Both the position numbers and the translations under genes were made by a program. A stretch of DNA of 64,000 nucleotides from Eurosta solidaginis (Eukaryota; Arthropoda; Insecta; Diptera; Tephritidae). This document shows, piece by piece, positions 10,375 through 20,800 of this stretch. The DNA lies in the NCBI RefSeq assembly GCF_040869045.1, contig NC_090323.1:169034083-169098082 (forward strand). Reading direction: 5' to 3'. The number at the start of each line of letters is the position of its first letter. The first letter of the stretch is position 1. The notes under the pieces are model-generated. The model saw only the letters and a program-made list of their open reading frames with translations, had not been told where the DNA came from and made no database searches.

Positions 10375-10852
10375 TCAACCTTTTTTGTTTTTATCATTTT
10401 CATTTCCAAAATATATCGTCCAATGCTCATAGCCGTTTTCGCACAGAAACGCTTCCATCGCACAATATTCGTTATCAAAATCTGTATATGCTGTTCGTAG
10501 GTATGTACATATTTACCAAGGTGTAAGAGATAAAAATAAAAGTGACATTTATTTAATTTTATAAATTCTTTTGCAATGATGTTTAAAATTCCAATAACTT
10601 ACTTTTTCTTGCTCTACAAGCAGCAATTTTCAAATGACATTCTGAAGCGAACTTTCGAATGCAAGCGCCATCCTCATCAAAAACACGGACAGGTAGGGTA
10701 TGCCCATCAATTAAACATTTACTTTGATCATCACAAGATTTAGGTTTCGGTGTGAGTTTTTTGATCAATTTTAAGTTATTTAAAGGTTAATAATCTTTGG
10801 TGGTGGAGCTATTGGCATTTTCGCATAAAAGGCTGGGATTACCGCAGCTAAA
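10375..10852 (-). pseudogene. Small secreted cysteine-rich gene, probably frame-damaged
   Basis: On the minus strand an acceptor at 10854-10853 opens a signal-peptide-like run (LAAVIPAFYAKMPIAPPPK) that meets TAA at 10782-10780. A different frame then continues through SCDDQSKCLIDGHTLPV and GACIRKFASECHLKIAACRA to a phase-1 donor (aaaa|gtaagt, 10602). The last exon, 10481-10375, adds NFDNEYCAMEAFLCENGYEH and a short tail. The spacing of eight cysteines and the phase-1 intron resemble the Kazal-like gene at 2.66 kb, so I infer a distant relative. The frame change between the signal-peptide part and the cysteine part suggests an indel (pseudogene or sequence error), or an unrecognised intron. 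Confidence 0.45.
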
Positions 10853-11077
10853 CTGATTAAAAAACCTATTTTTTTTTTTTTTTTTTCAAAAAAGAAAAAT
10901 TATTTAAAGTAACCACAAATTAAAACAATCGCACTCACTAATTTCTAATAAAAATAAACTTTTTTGTTGCAAACATCTTTATGAAAAAAAAAAAATGATA
11001 GTAAAACTTCTTGCTAAGCGAATATCTACGTAGACGTATATTTTGTACTACCAAATCAATTAGTGGAATAAATAAGC
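10853..11077. other. AT-rich spacer with A/T homopolymers
   Basis: Two homopolymer runs (T tract near 10870 and A tract near 10985) sit in AT-rich DNA. No gene is seen. The sharp composition change at about 11078 marks the broken end of the LINE. Confidence 0.3.
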
Positions 11078-11428
11078 ACGCTCCCCTTGGCGGGCATCAG
11101 TCGGGATAGGGAGGGCAGCAAAGCTGCTGTCTGTTGCAGATTTATATTCTTCCCACTTTCCTTTTTTGAAGTTTATGAAAGTGCGTTTTTCGGTGACGAT
11201 GAAGTCGGCGGTACGCTCGAACGAAATAAGTATGGGCAGGTGGTCGGATGCCAATGTTACCATCGGCTGCCAGTTGACGCAGTTTACGAGTTCTGTGCTT
11301 ACGATTGAGATATCTGGCGAGCTATGACAGCTTCCTACCATACGTGTGGGGGCGTCTCCGTTTATTGTGCAGAACGTCGTTTCGTCTATTTGATCCGCCA
11401 ACATCTCACCCCTACTGTCCGCCCGCAA
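11060..11428 (-). pseudogene. LINE endonuclease C-terminal part
   Basis: This is the continuation of the endonuclease in another frame: RADSRGEMLADQIDETTFCT, DISIVST and the catalytic SDHLPILISF block, then a tail that loses similarity near 11080. The usual reverse transcriptase does not follow. The frame differs from that of the upstream ORF, so the domain is broken. Confidence 0.7.
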
Positions 11429-11565
11429 GCTTGAATGCCATAGGTCGTGATGGGCATTGAAATCGCCTAAGATAATGCGATTGTTGCCAGTGAGTAAGGC
11501 CTCGATATTAGGGCGGTATCCACTGGGGCAACAGGTGACAGGAGGGATGTAGATGTTGATGATTT

Positions 11566-12897
11566 CTAGATTTGCCGAACAGATAGGCCTTGACGTTCTA
11601 AGACATTGTCACTGCGGTCGATGCCAGGATCAAATATATGATACTGCACAGAGTGGTGTATGATAAACGCGAGGCCGCCTCCATTTCCGCTCTCGCGGTC
11701 TTTCCTGTGGACATTATAACCAGAGCAGGTCTGCAATGCAGATCTTGCTGTGAGTTTAGTCTCTTGAATCGCAGCAATGCGGATGTTGTGCCGCTTCATG
11801 AAATCGACTATCTCCGTAATCTTCCCAGTTAGTCCATTACAGTTGAACTGCAGAATTCTGAAGTGCATGAGGGGTGACGCCGCCACTCTAGGGGTAAGTG
11901 AGGGGTGACTACGCCTAGGTTGTGGAAGGCCAGGACGCAATTGCTGTTGTGGCCTTGGGACTGGGCGCCCTTGGGCAAGCATTGGGGTACCCGGATGATT
12001 TGGGTTTGCGACCTGGCAACATGGCGCGATGAAACCCGTCGAGGGGTTGCCGTCGCGGAGACCAGAACATCTAGGAAAGTGGCACCACCCAAGGCAGGAG
12101 CTGCATTGAGCGGATGTCGCAAACCTATATATTCTGTGCTGGCAGACGGTGCAAACGGAGGCAGGGACTAAGAGTCTGTTTCCCTGACCTGCACGATTGC
12201 TGCCAGAAAAGAGGGGGGGAGAAGAAGACGGGGGCAGGGGCTGATGCTCAGCATTGCTACCAGCTCTACTACGAAGGTAGTAGTTATGAGTGGTATCAGC
12301 TGTTTGAGTTGTTGGCGCCGTGGGGCGCGAGCAGCAGCGGGTACTTGTTGTGGCTTGCTGAGCAGCGAAGCTGCTGGAAGGTAGTGGTGATACGCTTAGG
12401 CGTAGACTACGGGACGCCCTTGGGCGTGAGCAGCAAGGAGCCACAAAAGATTTATAAAAGTTACGTGGACGTCGGGTTTTGGGATCAAGCCCAGAACAAC
12501 CTGTCCGATGCAACCATCCCTTGCACGAGACACACTGAACAGAGTATGACCGTCCTAAAAAGATTCTTTTCTGGCAGATGCAGCAAAACCATTTCTCATG
12601 ACCGGGGTCAGGAGACGGACCCGGATTGGGTTCGATACCTTCCCGGAGTAAGAGAATATGTAGCAGTCCTGCTGCAAGGAGCTGCTGGGAGGATGACAAT
12701 TTGTGGGAGGGACGAAACAAATTAAATGGGGTCACACTGAAATGACAGTCCTTGGTCGGGAAAAATCTCGAGTCGCTCCGGTACATAGAACCGACTGCCT
12801 TGGGAAGCGCCTGAACGAACGTCATACCTAGTAGTTTTGGGTCTAACACAGTCCTTAGCGTAACGCTATCGACGTGGATGTCCAATATGGTCGACAT
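11566..12897 (-). CDS. LINE polyprotein N-terminal part (2A-like, fingers, EN)
   Basis: This 443-codon ORF starts MSTILDIHVD. A leucine-rich stretch (residues 72-84) runs into GIEPNPGP at 87-94, a 2A-like ribosome-skipping motif with G in place of the usual D. A first finger (FCCICQKR.., C-x2-C .. C-x2-C-x-GWLHRTGC, about 104-150) follows. A Ser/Pro/Thr-rich linker leads to a second finger (VCTVCQHRIYRFATSAQC, GWCHFPRC, about 245-290), and then to the endonuclease start (FRILQFNCNGLTGK at about 345). The ORF is lost at the frame break near 11575. If the 2A motif works, the first 93 residues would be released as a separate peptide. The coding capacity is a retrotransposon's, not a host gene's. 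Confidence 0.75.
   Translation of the reverse strand: MSTILDIHVDSVTLRTVLDPKLLGMTFVQALPKAVGSMYRSDSRFFPTKDCHFSVTPFNLFRPSHKLSSSQQLLAAGLLHILLLREGIEPNPGPSPDPGHEKWFCCICQKRIFLGRSYSVQCVSCKGWLHRTGCSGLDPKTRRPRNFYKSFVAPCCSRPRASRSLRLSVSPLPSSSFAAQQATTSTRCCSRPTAPTTQTADTTHNYYLRSRAGSNAEHQPLPPSSSPPLFSGSNRAGQGNRLLVPASVCTVCQHRIYRFATSAQCSSCLGWCHFPRCSGLRDGNPSTGFIAPCCQVANPNHPGTPMLAQGRPVPRPQQQLRPGLPQPRRSHPSLTPRVAASPLMHFRILQFNCNGLTGKITEIVDFMKRHNIRIAAIQETKLTARSALQTCSGYNVHRKDRESGNGGGLAFIIHHSVQYHIFDPGIDRSDNVLERQGLSVRQI
12616..12684 (-). other. 2A-like ribosome-skipping motif
   Basis: Codons for LLAAGLLHILLLREGIEPNP (followed by GP) end at 12616. The family signature is a hydrophobic, Leu-rich upstream stretch and D-x-E-x-N-P-G-P; here it is GIEPNPGP. 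2A-like sequences are known in several non-LTR retrotransposon groups. The D to G change may weaken skipping. Confidence 0.7.
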
Positions 12898-12900
12898 TTG

Positions 12901-13198
12901 TTATGTTATATTTGCAAACAAAATTGAAAATTTTCATGTGGTTGTTGTAATTTTGATGATTTTGGTGAACCCACAAGAAAAACTATGGGTAAAAGTGTTT
13001 TGCCCGGATTTAGTTTTGGTCTCCCAACCGGTGTTGGACCCACGCAGGATAATTTTTTATATTCATTATGTAAATAAGGTCGCCGATGATTTGGTCGGTG
13101 ACAATGTTAGGTTTCGCAAGGCGAAAAAATTGGAGAGATCACGGAGATATTTTTTTACTTTATTTCATAGCTCGTCGATGGGTGGGACGTGACCTGTA
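12901..13198 (-). other. Probable LINE 5' untranslated region
   Basis: This stretch lies between the LINE start codon and a second fragment of the same LINE family. It has no convincing ORF. It may be the 5' UTR of the copy at 11.08-12.9 kb; I see no sharp end that proves it. Confidence 0.3.
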
Positions 13199-13545
13199 AC
13201 CATTATTATGTAGTCGACCCAGTTGAATGCTATCGTGCGATCATATTTTGCTATTTTCACTGTGTCAAAGTTTGGTAGTGGAACGTGGCCATTGAAATCG
13301 GCTAGAATAATGCGATTTTCAACGCTGATTGGTGCGGTGATGTACCGCAGTCGGGATCAAATATATTGTATTCGCCATCTTTTCTATAGACTTTGTACCC
13401 AGAGCAGGTCTGCAAAACAGATCTTGCCGTGAGCTTTGTCTTTCGGATTGAGGCAATGCGGATGTTGTGCCGCTTCCCGAAATTGACTATCCCCGTGATC
13501 TTCCCAGTTAGCAGTGGGGAAGACATCGTCACATTGAGGGCGTTT
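13199..13545 (-). mobile_element. Second, decayed fragment of the same LINE's endonuclease
   Basis: On the minus strand the translation LTGKITGIVNFGKRHNIRIA..KTKLTARSVLQTCSGYKVYRK is a diverged copy of the endonuclease start in the neighbouring element. The conserved QETKL has become RKTKL, losing the catalytic Glu. The rest (ADFNGH-like block near 13290) lies in another frame. It is a dead fragment next to its relative in the same orientation. Confidence 0.7.
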
Positions 13546-13865
13546 CTCTCAAAAGTGAGAGTGCCTTACTGTTTTCTTTTAGTTGGTGAAACTCCAAAAC
13601 GCCCATAAAACCCAGACTACTATTTGCACGCATGTACATATACGAAGATGATTTAGTTTTGTATTTTACGCCATTTTTCATACTTTGTAAGAGTCGTACA
13701 AATGAATCATATGGTTATGGAAACAATAGTGCATGGAATGGTTTTAGAATATACATTATTTTTAAATTAGAAACAACTAAAGCTAATAAAAATTGGATAA
13801 TAAAGCTTAACTTAAGTAAAATGTGAATAAGAGAGTTTAAATAATCCTTTGTGATGATAAAAAAA

Positions 13866-14191
13866 TTAACGTCGCTTCTTTTTTTCTTGCTTGCGCAGTT
13901 TATGCAGCCGTCGGATATTGCCCGTTTCGCCATTGAATTTAAAATCCTTTTGCACATGATAATGATAATTGTTATATTATGCGTATCAATTAATATGGTG
14001 TAATTACTAACCTTATTTCCATCTTCACTTTCCGCACCTTCATTGGCTGCTGGTAGTAAAATCGATGCAGCAATACAAATTATCTGAAATATTGCTCCAA
14101 TGAAGAGTCCATAACGCAAAAGCATGCTAAAGATGTCTTCACTGGTATATTTATCCAAACGAAAGCCATCCGGAAAAACTTTGGTCCCCAT
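13866..14191 (-). CDS. MANBAL: MANBAL-family small membrane protein
   Basis: Exon 1 is 14191-14012 and exon 2 is 13946-13866, joined in phase 0 over a 65-bp intron (donor aag|gttagt, acceptor gcaaaag|gat). The 86-residue product matches the family's usual length of about 85. Its signature is MLLRYGLFIGAIFQIICIAA, a single membrane segment at about residues 23-45, close to the LLRYGLFLGAIFQ core known from vertebrate MANBAL. A polar acidic linker (EGAESEDGNK) precedes a strongly basic tail ending KKKRR. The function of this family is not established; a small membrane protein with a cytosolic basic tail is what can be seen. The N-terminal MGTKVFPDGFRLDKYTSEDI suits a cytosolic lead-in. Its start lies about 140 bp from the end of a TIR-bounded insertion, so its promoter is squeezed or displaced. 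Confidence 0.8.
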
Positions 14192-14330
14192 GTTGGAGTA
14201 TTGTAATTAATATTCGTTTTTAATAGTATGCAAAAAGCTTTTGTTTATATTTGCGAAATTATGTTTACAAAAATTCTTCTTCTTCGATATTCTTGTATTT
14301 GTGTATTCACAGTAGTTTTTTTTACATAAA

Positions 14331-17300
14331 GGGCTCCGGCGATTAAGAACGAGAATGACTGAATTTTGTGTGTTAGTGCAGTCGGGTGGCTTCGTGACAC
14401 ACGTATTTGTTAGCGGCTACACGTTGATGAAAATCAAAAGTCTGCAAGTAAAAATTTTTCTATTCCTCCATTGCCATACCTACCTGTCAAATAATAGCTG
14501 ACAGGGAGAACGGCTGTCGCGAATGGCCAGGGAAGGAAAGAAAGGTTTGTTTTTTGCTCACCGTTATTAAATTGAAGTGCCATGAATTGCACATTTGTGT
14601 TTCAAATCAGCTTTTCATTTAAATGTGTATAAAGAAAATCAGACTACATATTAATATTCATTTAAAAATCAAGTTAATGAATAAATTTGAGCAGCCACCT
14701 ATGCAAACAATTTAAAATATGTAAATAATGCAATATACCAGTCGTCTACAAAAATATTTGAAAATTACTATTGAGCAAATGATTTAAATAATCGAACAGC
14801 GATTGAAAAGGTGATCGAGGCTGTTTACTATTGTGAACGTTTTTATCAAACATTCACCACTTGTATGAATTCACAATGTTAAAAATTTTAGATTTTTTTA
14901 TTTGCCGCTTGCTTATTTGATAGCCGCGGGGTGTGATTGACAAAACAACAGTGTTGTATTTAGTTTGTGTCGACATTCAAGATGAACAAGTGCACCATAG
15001 TGTACAAGTACAAGTGTGTTGACTTCTTTCTGACAGGCACTCGTTCAAGTGAGCATAACGGGAAAATCTGGGTTGCCATTGTTGTTTCGGTTGAAAACGG
15101 TCATTTAGGGTTCTGTGCAGAGACGCAAAAGATTGAAACAGGGTTTATGTAGTCACAAAAGTGTTGCTCCTGTTCCATAGCATTTTAATTTTATATCATG
15201 ACGAAAAGTATTCAGTTCAGAGTTATTGATTTTCATTAAATGTTTAATTTATCACGGAGGGTTAAACCTTTAAGTGTAAAAGGCAGAGAAAACGTAGAGT
15301 TTTTCAAATTATTGTGAAAAACTTTTTAATTTGAATTTCTGTCCCAAGTTCATTATATTTGTGTAACACAAGAATCTGGAGGTCAATTCCTTAACTTTGA
15401 AAAACTGAAAAATTTACACCTATTGAAAACTCATTTGCGCACACAATTTACACTTTGAATTTAATTTTGTTTTTATGTACAAAATTTTGAAACTAAAAAC
15501 AAAATTTTCATTTGTCAGAAAAAATAAATAAAAAACGGCCTAATGTCAAAAAACCCTATCGAAATACAAACTGGCTTGTTTGTTTTTAATGAACTACGTT
15601 GTATTTTCTTGTATTTCATTATTTTTTTCAAATATAGTTCACACACTTACACCAGTACTGAAACCTTATTTGCTCCCTCGACAAAAAATATTACAGAAAA
15701 CACAAGAAAAATACATAAAAAACAAAGTAGTGTCATATAGGAGTTTGATTTGTTTACACTCGCAGCACCATTTTGTGTAAGCAGCCTTAGAAGTGAAATT
15801 TTTCAATGTTACACGTGTGGCGCTTTATATTTTGACTCTAATTTAAATAAATTTTTCTTTCCGTATGTTTCCGCATTGTTGCAGACTACAAATCTTCTAG
15901 TATTCTTAATTCCGCGGAAATATATGCAACTATTTCATCTGTAAATACTACAAAGTTTTATTAAACTAACAAATGCAACTCAGCTTGAAGTACTCTTACG
16001 TACCAAAAATGCAACTCTAGACCTGAGATTTGCATCAGATGAGCGAGGCTGTTTGTAGTTTTGGCATTTATCGCTTAGTTGACACACTTGTATAGGTACA
16101 CTATGAAGTGCACTGAAGAACAGCAATTCATATGAACATGACATTTTTAATTCGTTCAAAAGATGTACATGTGTAAACCTAATACGTTTTGCGTACAAGC
16201 TTTTCATCCACAATTTCTTTTTATCTCTCTTTTTCCTTTTCTTTTTATACTCAGCGTGCTTTGCACAAAGAGTATGTTAACTTTTATTGGATAACGGTTA
16301 GTTGTACAGGTATCAAGGGATCGAGATAGATATAGACTTCCATATATCAAAATCATCAGTATCGAACAAAATATGATTCAGCCGTGTCCGTCTGTCCGAT
16401 AGTACGATAACTTGAGTAAATATTGAGATATATCTCCACCAAATTTGGTACACTAGCTTATCTGGACCCAGAATAAATTGGTATTGAAAATGAGCGAAGT
16501 CAGATCATATCCACGCCCACTTTTTATATATAAAAAATTGCGTGGCACCGCCCACTTATGATAAAATCAATTTTACAAATATTATTAATCATCAATCAAA
16601 AATCGCTAAACCTATCGTAACAAAATTCGGCAGAGACATTGCCTTTACTGTAAGGAATGATTTGAAGAAAAACTAACGAAATCGGTTAAGGACCACACCC
16701 ACTTTTATATAAAAGATTTTAAAAAGGGGCGTGGACGAATAACATAAGCAATATCTTTGCAAAAACGAGCTTTATATCAATGCTATTTCATTTCTGAAGT
16801 GGATTTATAACAATAAATAGGAAAACTTCAATGTAAAAAAATTGGAGTGGTAGGGGCGGCCTTTTACGACTAGCATTTCTATATTTCGGGAGCCATAAAT
16901 CGAAGAAAAATTAACGGATCGTAATAAACTTGGATACACAAAGTGTCCCTATAGCAGGAAATATTTCTAGGAAAAAAGGACGAGATCGGTTAAATACCAC
17001 GCCCACTTTTATATAAAAGATTTTTGAAACGGTCGTAGACGAAAATAATAAGCTATATCTTAGCGAAAAAGAGCTTTGTGTGAATAGAATTTTACTTTTG
17101 AATTATAACACTAAATTGGAAAACACTAAAATTTTTGAAAATGGGTGTGGCACCGCCCCTTTTATGACTAAGCAATTTTCTATGTTTCGGGCCATATTTC
17201 GAAGAAAAATTAACATTTAGTAATGAAATTTTGTACACATATTTTCCTTGTAGCAGAAAATATTTCTAGTAAAAATGGACGGGATCGGTTAAAGAACACG

Positions 17301-17749
17301 GCAACTTAGATATAAAACAAGTTTAAAAAGGTCGTAAACTAGAATAATAAGCTATAACTTAGCAAAAAATTGTTTTGAATCAATCATATTTCACTTATCA
17401 AGTTTTTTTGTAAGAGGAAATGGGGAGACATTTTTTTTTAAACGGGTGGTGCCACGTGTTATGTCGAAAAGTAATTTATCTGAAATGAAATGTACAATTG
17501 AAGCTTACGCTGAGTATATAATGTTCGGTTACACCCGAACTTAGACACATTTGGTTGTTATTTAATAACACTGCTGTAGTTGCAAGTAAAAAAAAATCAT
17601 CATCCGATGACGACATATTCACGTCCGAGCGCTACGGTTTCTCATTGCAAATGTTGATTGATGGCTTTTTATTTGATAGTCGCGGGGCAATCGTCAAATA
17701 CCACACCCATATAAAATTCAGTTAATCTCGTTGTTAATCGCCGGAGCCC
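14331..17749. mobile_element. Segment bounded by 37-bp terminal inverted repeats
   Basis: The left end GGGCTCCGGCGATTAAGAAC (14331) returns as a reverse complement at the right end (17713-17749); 34 of 37 positions match. A subterminal word 'ttatttgatagycgcgggg' occurs near the right end (17668) and again inside at 14907. No transposase is readable. The interior holds only short ORFs, such as 14967-15152, which I do not recognise, and a complete family T insertion. It is probably a non-autonomous DNA transposon enlarged by insertion, or two related elements. No clean target duplication is visible. Confidence 0.6.
16247..17546 (+). repeat. Family T copy without satellite
   Basis: It opens with ATACTCAGCGTGCTTTG, then 'gattggataacggttrgttg'-type sequence, 'agacttccatatatcaaaat', 'gtccgtctgtccg' and several 'ccacgcccactttt' boxes. 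It closes with ACGCTGAGTAT at 17507-17517, the inverse of its start, plus 'gttcggttacacccgaactt'. The matching 11-bp ends suggest a mobile unit with short inverted termini. Four or so internal sub-repeats of about 290 bp, each with 'tttatataaaagattt' and a 'cgaaaaa..agct' block, can be seen. No protein is encoded. Confidence 0.7.
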
Positions 17750-17779
17750 TTAAGTAACAACCTAAATTTGAACGCTTAG

Positions 17780-18095
17780 GCCCGGTTTTCAGTTAAAGTT
17801 CAACTCAGTTTGTCAGTTAAACCACGCTTTATCTTGTTTTGCAGTTTTTCAGACTACCTTAACTCACAAATCACACAAGAAGATTGCGCATTGCGCATGT
17901 AAACATTAGATCAGCTGTTTTTTATGACGTATGAATTGACCCTTTTCCTTTAGCTCTTTTTTTATTCGCTCAAGGGTCAACTATGACGTATGTGCGCAGA
18001 GCGAAGCAATTTTGAATTCGTGAATGCGCAATCTGGGTAGGTGATTTGTGACCTTAACTGAAGTTTAAGCTAAACTCAAATATGAGATTCAAGTA
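17780..18095. repeat. Hairpin-forming MITE candidate
   Basis: The outer parts 'cagttaaagttcaactcagt' and 'cttaactgaagtttaagcta' are roughly inverted. Nested inside are clear inverted words: agattgcgcatt / aatgcgcaatct and 'tatgacgtatgaattgaccc' / 'gggtcaactatgacgta'. The unit could fold into one long hairpin. No coding region is present. Exact ends and target duplication are not resolved. Confidence 0.45.
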
Positions 18096-18199
18096 CTAAA
18101 GTATTTTCACGAAAATAGATAAAAACGTATAGTTTATTTCCAATAAATAACTGTTCAGTACTGCTACCATCCGTGGGGTTTATTTCTAAGAATAAACAG

Positions 18200-18526
18200 C
18201 TGCTGGCGTTGGTAGTATCAACTTGGAGAAGATTTTTTTCAACTCCACCTCAGCTCGATTTCCAATGTAGGATATCAATTGAAGATATGTGCTGGATATT
18301 CATTTTAGAACCAACGGAAAGAAGTAGAAATAATGAAGACAAACAAACAACCGCTGTGATAGCTGAATGGTTATAGCAGAGGCGCCTAAAACGTTGCCGA
18401 TGAAGGAATTTAGCAGTTCCCGGAATGGATCTATACAACGAGCTTTGGCAATTGTCTACATTTTGTCTTTCTTCTATTCTAATTTAAAAACAACTTTTTC
18501 ATTTAAGAAAAAAAATTTCATAACAA
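18200..18526 (+). repeat. Left half of a SINE-like composite interrupted by a LINE
   Basis: It contains 'gctgaatggttatagcag', 'acgttgccgatgaag' and 'tttagcagttccc', then 'tttcttctattctaattta' and 'cataacaa'. This is the same order as the right half of the palindrome at 9.6-10.2 kb. The sequence resumes after the LINE at 22479 with 'catagcaaaaataa', so the LINE landed in this element. Confidence 0.6.
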
Positions 18527-18545
18527 GGTTAGGTTAGGTTAGGTT
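18526..18545 (-). repeat. (AACCT)4 LINE tail
   Basis: Four perfect AACCT units (AGGTT on the plus strand) form the 3' terminus of the LINE. Related elements end in the same unit at 597-606, 35656-35670 and 40741-40732. Confidence 0.85.
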
Positions 18546-18646
18546 GCAAGGGCTGAGCTGGACACTATGGTAACAGCTCACTACTTAGGCCACCAATGGG
18601 CCCATTGTAATACCCTATACGGTCTCTAAGAGGAGCCCTACCCTGC

Positions 18647-18871
18647 CTAAAGCTGGTCTAACCACCTCGTGGAAATTATAAATTTTGCTAGGACCTTTAC
18701 TTCATAGCTAGAGACCTCAGCGAGGTCATGTAGAAAAGGTTTACCAAGGATGGCCAACCTACGCCTACTAAGCGCTAGACAATGACAGAGAAGGTGCTGG
18801 ACACTCTTCCGCTTCTGTAGATCTGCAGCTGGGACAATAGTCGAAGGTCGTTGCCCCCATTCTAGCACCAC
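18647..18871 (-). pseudogene. LINE C-terminal Cys/His region
   Basis: The stretch SVQHLLCHCLALSRRRLAIL followed by GKPFLHDLAEVSS is the usual C-terminal end of RNase H-bearing LINE ORF2 proteins, where a CCHC-like knuckle (here partly decayed) precedes the tail. It is out of frame with the RNase H piece upstream. Confidence 0.65.
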
Positions 18872-18993
18872 GCGTGCCTATTAAGCAATGCCCTGTTAGA
18901 ACCCTTATCAGGGACGATAGAACTGATTTGTTTAAAATCAGAAGTGCTCCTGTGCGCCCCTTGTCATATGAGGGCCAGGTTTGCTTGGATGTC

Positions 18994-19650
18994 TCACACG
19001 ATGATATGGCTGACCATATTCCATAGTATTATAGTGCTTGTGTTTACACGAAGCCTGAAAGTGGCCATGGGTATACCTACCGAATCATTTCCCGGAAGGA
19101 TATGGTCGGTGGTGCCTCTTCTGGCCAGCTCGTCTGCTCCGCAATTGCCTTCAATATCCCTGTGCCCAGGTACCCATATAAGGCTGATAGTGAAGTGCTG
19201 AGCCATCTCGTTAAGAGATCTGCGGCATTCAGTGACCGACTTTGCGTTGTCGACGAATGAGTTCAGGGCCTTTAATGCGGCCTGGCTGTCTGAGAAAATA
19301 AACACCCGTTTACCATCCTTAGGCATTGACACGAGATGGTTCACAGCCCTGTGTATTGCCAGCATTTCCGCTTGGTGAACACTACCGTGATCTGGTAGGC
19401 GAAAAGAGACCTCTAGACCCAGATCCGGCGAAAAGGGCCTGCTCCCACCTTCCGCCAAGCTTAGAACAATCCGTGAATATGTTGATGGCACCAGGTACCG
19501 TATGTTGTCTGGTATTCCAGTCCTGTCGCGATGGTATATATATACTATACTTTTTAACGAAGACGTTCTTTGGCGTGCAGTAGTCAGTGCGCACCGATAT
19601 TGGGACTGGGGCGCTCGTGCCCAGGATTGTTGCGTGTCCATTAGATCCAT
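18994..19650 (-). pseudogene. LINE RNase H domain
   Basis: Catalytic landmarks of LINE RNase H are visible in order: VHQAEMLAIHRAV (Glu), VFIFSDSQAALKAL (Asp) and WVPGHRDIEGNCGADELARR (His/Asp region). The first Asp motif (NIFTDCSKLGG) lies in the neighbouring frame, so a frameshift near 19430-19500 breaks the domain. The first 60 codons of this ORF are off-frame noise. Confidence 0.75.
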
Positions 19651-19915
19651 TTGACCAGAGACCTGTTTCCCTTATGCGTAGAGCGGCGATGACCGCTATT
19701 TCCTTCGCCACTAGGTCAAGAGGTGGAAGGTATAGCATTGTGTTGAGTGCTTCAGATGGTGTGGAGCCGAGAGCCCCGGTGATGCAGAGCTTCGAACTCC
19801 GTTGCACCTTTTGAAGCGTTTTAAGATAGGTAGTTTTAGCTAGTGCAAGCCACCAGACCAAGGCACCATAAAGAAGAATCGGGCGCACAACGGCTGTATA
19901 AATCCAGTAGGTCAC
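19382..19915 (-). pseudogene. LINE RT thumb and linker to RNase H
   Basis: This carries YWIYTAVVRPILLYGALVWW, the standard thumb motif after the RT palm, then the linker up to NIFTDCSKLGG. A TAG stop at 19933-19931 cuts it from the RT palm upstream in the same frame. The last 40 codons run past the frameshift and are not meaningful. Confidence 0.7.
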
Positions 19916-19930
19916 CTTAGGGGAGAATCC

Positions 19931-20680
19931 CTAGGAGGTGCCAATTGCCCTCTTGCAGGTGAACAGCGCTGCTGCTGCCTTCTTGCATAGCTCCACTATA
20001 TGGTCACTCCATAATAGCTTCCTATCCAAAATGACTTCGAAATACTTGACTTGGTCGCTAAACGCTAAAAACGTACCCCCAATTCTTGGCGGTATTAGAT
20101 TTGGTACTTTGTACCTCCTCGTGAAGAGGACTAGCTCGGTTTTATCCGGGTTGACTTCCAAACCTGTGGCTGTGGCCCAGTGCGAAATTTTGGATAGTGC
20201 CCCTTCCATTAGGTTGCAAAGAGTTTGCGGAAATTTCCCCCGCATGGTGACGCAGATGTCATCTGCATACGCGATCACTTGGTGACCTTCTGATTCCATG
20301 AGGCGTAGTAGTTGGTTGACGGTAACCACCCAAAGTAGCGGAGAGAGAACACCTCCCTGCGGAGTGCCTCTGCCGACCGGTCTGCGGATCACGCATCCAC
20401 CTAGCTCAGTTCTAATCTGCCTACGCGTAAGCAGATTGTATATAAACTCCACCAGGCACGCGTCCACCCCCAAGGTGATGGCCTCCGGGAGAACGTAGTT
20501 GAAGGCACCCGCTATATCTAGAAATACCACCAATGTGTATTCCTTTAGGTCTAGTGATCTTTCGATAACGGATACCAGTGAGTGCAAGGCCTTGTCAGTT
20601 GACCTGCCCTTAGTATAGGAATGCTGAGCTTGCGAAAGAAGCGACGGCTCATTCCTCCTCCTGATGTAGTCCTCTATCAT
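19931..20680 (-). pseudogene. LINE reverse transcriptase palm
   Basis: The fragment starts at FLDIAGAFN (first catalytic Asp region) and includes RPVGRGTPQGGVLSPLLW, AYADDICVTMRGK (YADD intact), then LEVNPDKTELVLFTRRYKVP. Upstream fingers are partly readable at 20801-21001 (YKSPGPDGIFPAQLQ) in another frame. A stop at its end and frame breaks on both sides make it inactive, although the active-site residues remain. Confidence 0.8.
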
Positions 20681-20800
20681 TTGGTTTAGAGTGGGAGGGT
20701 TTCCCTGCCTTGGGGATAAAGACCACGTTGACTTCCCTTCACGATACTGGTACGTAATTGAGCCTAAGACAACCTATAAACACCCCTTTTATCCAGGGCC

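Larger units (their letters stand above)
11078..12900 (-). mobile_element. LINE 5' half: 2A-like motif, zinc fingers, endonuclease
   Basis: The minus strand encodes, in order, an N-terminal segment, a 2A-like motif, two PHD/RING-like Cys-rich fingers and an APE-type endonuclease. Endonuclease landmarks are LQFNCNGL, IQETKL, a DFNAHHD-type block near 11440-11460 in another frame, and SDHLPI near 11230. The copy ends abruptly at about 11078 after the endonuclease, so the reverse transcriptase is missing, which is unusual because LINEs normally lose their 5' end. A frameshift near 11575 separates the two endonuclease pieces. An Ingi-like or related clade is possible from the finger-plus-endonuclease layout, but I cannot decide it. 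Confidence 0.75.

Noticed and set aside
11087..12725. Plus-strand ORFs (up to 203 codons) opposite the LINE
   Set aside because: They are antisense shadows of the GC-richer LINE coding strand, which carries the recognisable motifs.
13632..13826. Plus-strand ORF beside MANBAL
   Set aside because: Codon use is AT-driven, it ends in the MANBAL 3' flank on the opposite strand, and it has no motif.
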